From: Mariannaea sp. PMI_226 | Lineage: Eukaryota > Ascomycota > Sordariomycetes > Hypocreales > Nectriaceae | DNA: 64,000 nucleotides | Reading direction: 5' to 3' | NCBI GenBank assembly: GCA_024336345.1 | Contig: JANFOG010000003.1 | Span: 372,001-436,000, forward strand | Part shown: positions 62,367-64,000 of the stretch, piece after piece | How positions within the stretch are numbered: the first letter of the stretch is position 1 | How the letters are laid out: the number at the start of each line of letters is the position of its first letter | Notes under the pieces: generated by a model | What the model was told of the DNA's origin: nothing | Databases searched by the model: none | Seen by the model: the letters and a program-made list of their open reading frames with translations, nothing else | Program-made: the position numbers and the translations under genes

Positions 62367-63202
62367 TTAATGTCTCGTAGCAACAACTTTTTAACGTTAA
62401 TCAGTATCAGGACGCCCTCATTATCGACTAGGGGAAACGAGTGAACAGAACATACCTGCTGGGACAATAATGATAACGAGCAGAATGACGATACCAGCAA
62501 TTAGGCACATTCGCATCTTCATGTCCTTCCACCACATCTGCTTGCGAACTCGGTTGGCTCCACGACGGAAGCCCTGGGCCGAAACGGCCAGGTTGTCGGT
62601 TTTGTCCTGAAGGGCATCGAGACGCTCGCCACGCTGAGAAACCTTGTTGATGTTATCTCGCATAACACCAACGGTATCATCAATTTGCTACCAGGAACTT
62701 GTTAGCATTGCTTCCACCTAGTTTTCGCACGATACTCGACCAAATGCGAGGGAATTGCGAGACGAAGACGAAGCGACAAAGGGGTTTCGATTGGTCGAAG
62801 CTTCCCAGCCATCACCCTCGTTAGAGATGGGAGCCGAGATTGCTGGAAATTGAGCGCTGGGTTGGATGGGGCTGCCACCAAGTAACGAAACAGGAATCCC
62901 AACCATCAAATTTTTTGTCGCCAATTCGCATCGAAATTCTGATTGAAATGTGGTCGCCGGTGCTGTCAGATTATGCTCGTATCCAAGCGACCCGCCATAA
63001 GCTCAGTAATGACCAGGTGGCAACTCAATCGTTCTTTGTTCGCTCGTCGCTCTCGCAATCCACCCACAATATCGCATCGATCGCGCGGCACTCAAGGCAT
63101 CAGGAATCGACTTACGGCTTGCAGCGCTTGGGTTCTGTTGTTGCCACCACCCTGTGCAGAGGGCTGGATGTAGGGGTCGTAACGGGGCTCAGGCTCAGGC
63201 AT
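62367..63202 (-). CDS. SNC1: Synaptobrevin-type v-SNARE (Snc1/2)
   Basis: Three exons on the minus strand: 63116-63202 (87 nt), 62456-62687 and 62367-62386 (20 nt), giving 112 residues. The introns are 428 and 69 nt and GT..AG; the phases agree. Secretory-vesicle v-SNAREs pair with Sso and Sec9 t-SNAREs for fusion at the plasma membrane, and at the tip body in hyphae. The short N-terminus [14 protein letters not shown] is followed by the SNARE motif [20 protein letters not shown] to about residue 90, with the central Arg in [24 protein letters not shown] leads into a C-terminal anchor ([14 protein letters not shown]), and the last exon adds VVATRH. The end could also be built by another acceptor near 62426, which would give an implausible 30-residue tail. 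Exon 1 and the last exon are easily missed. Confidence 0.9.
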
Positions 63203-64000
63203 TTTGGAAATGGTTTAGTGAATTTAGATGGTTGGGAAGAGGGCGGGTAGGCGCAGAGGCGATGGAGCAAGTAATCAGTGGTATAGGAACAAACGCTGCG
63301 TTGTGTTGTCGTCAAAAGGTTTGCGAAAGGGAGATTTTGTGATGACGGAGTCGAGGAGGATGAAGGGGAGAAGTTGATGTGAGACGTTGCGTTAGCACAG
63401 GCGAAACAAGCAGGTCAGGGTGGGAAGAACAAAGGTGGGTGGTCTGGGCACCAGGCTGGCAGTGAGGCGCTGCCATGGTTGGGTGCATGACGAGGCACGT
63501 TGGCACGGAGGCAGCGGAATGGGGCCCTCCGAGCTTTCCTACTGCTGAGTACCAGCTATAATTAGTGAGCATGGCACTGAAAGTTAGCGCCAGGGTGTGA
63601 CATGGTTCCATCAGCACAGCAACGAGAATTCCACATTCATATTGGATTCTACTACACATCAAGTACCTATCCTAGCATAAATCCAATACCTGCTGTGACA
63701 CAGATACTGCTTCAAATTCTCTCGCTATAACTTTCTTTCAGCCAGCTAGTCAGCCAGCCAGCCAACCAGCGACAGCACGGGATCTTTCACATATCCTCAA
63801 AGAAAAACCCTTTCACAGGCGAGGCTGGTGACGAGTTTGCCTCAGGTGATGCCTCAGGATCCATGCCATTCACTCAGGTGGCCGGTGGCTAAACTGGTTA
63901 CGTCGCTTTTGGAGTCTACCAGCCTCCCCCCTAGCCGATTTAGGTTGGTCGGCGAATGGCTGAGCGATTCCTTGCACAATACCTTCGTCTAGACATATCA
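63203..64000. other. SNC1 promoter region to window edge
   Basis: This holds the leader and promoter of the SNARE gene. A tandem CAGC run occurs near 63740-63770. A stretch at about 63885-63925 resembles a tRNA D-arm but has no full fold. No other gene is seen before the edge. Confidence 0.55.

Noticed and set aside
63885..63950. tRNA-like D-arm at the right edge
   Set aside because: A GGCTAAACTGGTTA block is present but no acceptor or T-arm with B box can be folded.

Overview
The window is nuclear DNA of a filamentous ascomycete, most likely a Sordariomycete and probably in the Hypocreales (the rank is inferred). The evidence is compact genes with short GT..AG introns (about 55-200 nt, one of 428 nt), pyrimidine-rich leaders before several start codons, two pol III tRNA genes, and single-copy fungal proteins: Rec8, Mrs6, New1/Elf1, the fused Arg5,6 and Erf2. 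No transposon, virus, CRISPR array or secondary-metabolite cluster could be supported.

Layout. 0-3 kb: a large ferric reductase (minus), followed upstream by about 4 kb without a gene. 6.8-13 kb: a dense block with exosome subunit Rrp43 and Rab escort protein Mrs6 (both plus), convergent with meiotic cohesin Rec8 (minus). 13.9-16.4 kb: tRNA-Val(AAC) and a 14-TM-type MFS permease (minus). 18.7-22.6 kb: a GFA-fold zinc protein (plus) convergent with a second ferric reductase (minus). 22.6-28.4 kb: sparse DNA with one intron-containing tRNA-Glu(UUC) candidate. 28.4-31 kb: TYW3 and PAPS reductase, both minus. 34-36.7 kb: phosphoserine phosphatase (plus) convergent with a small mitochondrial membrane protein (minus). 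38.7-45.5 kb: palmitoyltransferase Erf2 and the ribosome-associated ABC ATPase New1/Elf1, in tandem (plus). 45.5-54.4 kb: almost 9 kb with no supportable gene. 54.4-63.2 kb: an RNPS1-like SR/RRM protein, mitochondrial Arg5,6 and v-SNARE synaptobrevin, all minus.

Most genes are unrelated housekeeping functions: RNA decay and splicing, vesicle traffic, meiosis, translation, and amino-acid and sulfur assimilation. There is no operon-like logic. The only thematic echo is two very different ferric reductases about 18 kb apart, without the usual Fet3/Ftr1 partners. Exon boundaries were worked out by hand from splice signals, reading-frame closure and family sequence knowledge. Every spliced model below closes in frame, but the GFA gene closes only with a non-GT donor or a damaging alternative.

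I did not find a convincing previously undescribed system. The points most worth checking are the frame-breaking donor of the GFA gene, the roughly 230-residue disordered insert in the first ferric reductase, tiny terminal or initial exons that automatic gene callers would lose, the 9-kb gene desert with its G-quadruplex and GC palindrome, and a dispersed GGTAGGTA/TACCTACC family that forms perfect hairpins between genes.
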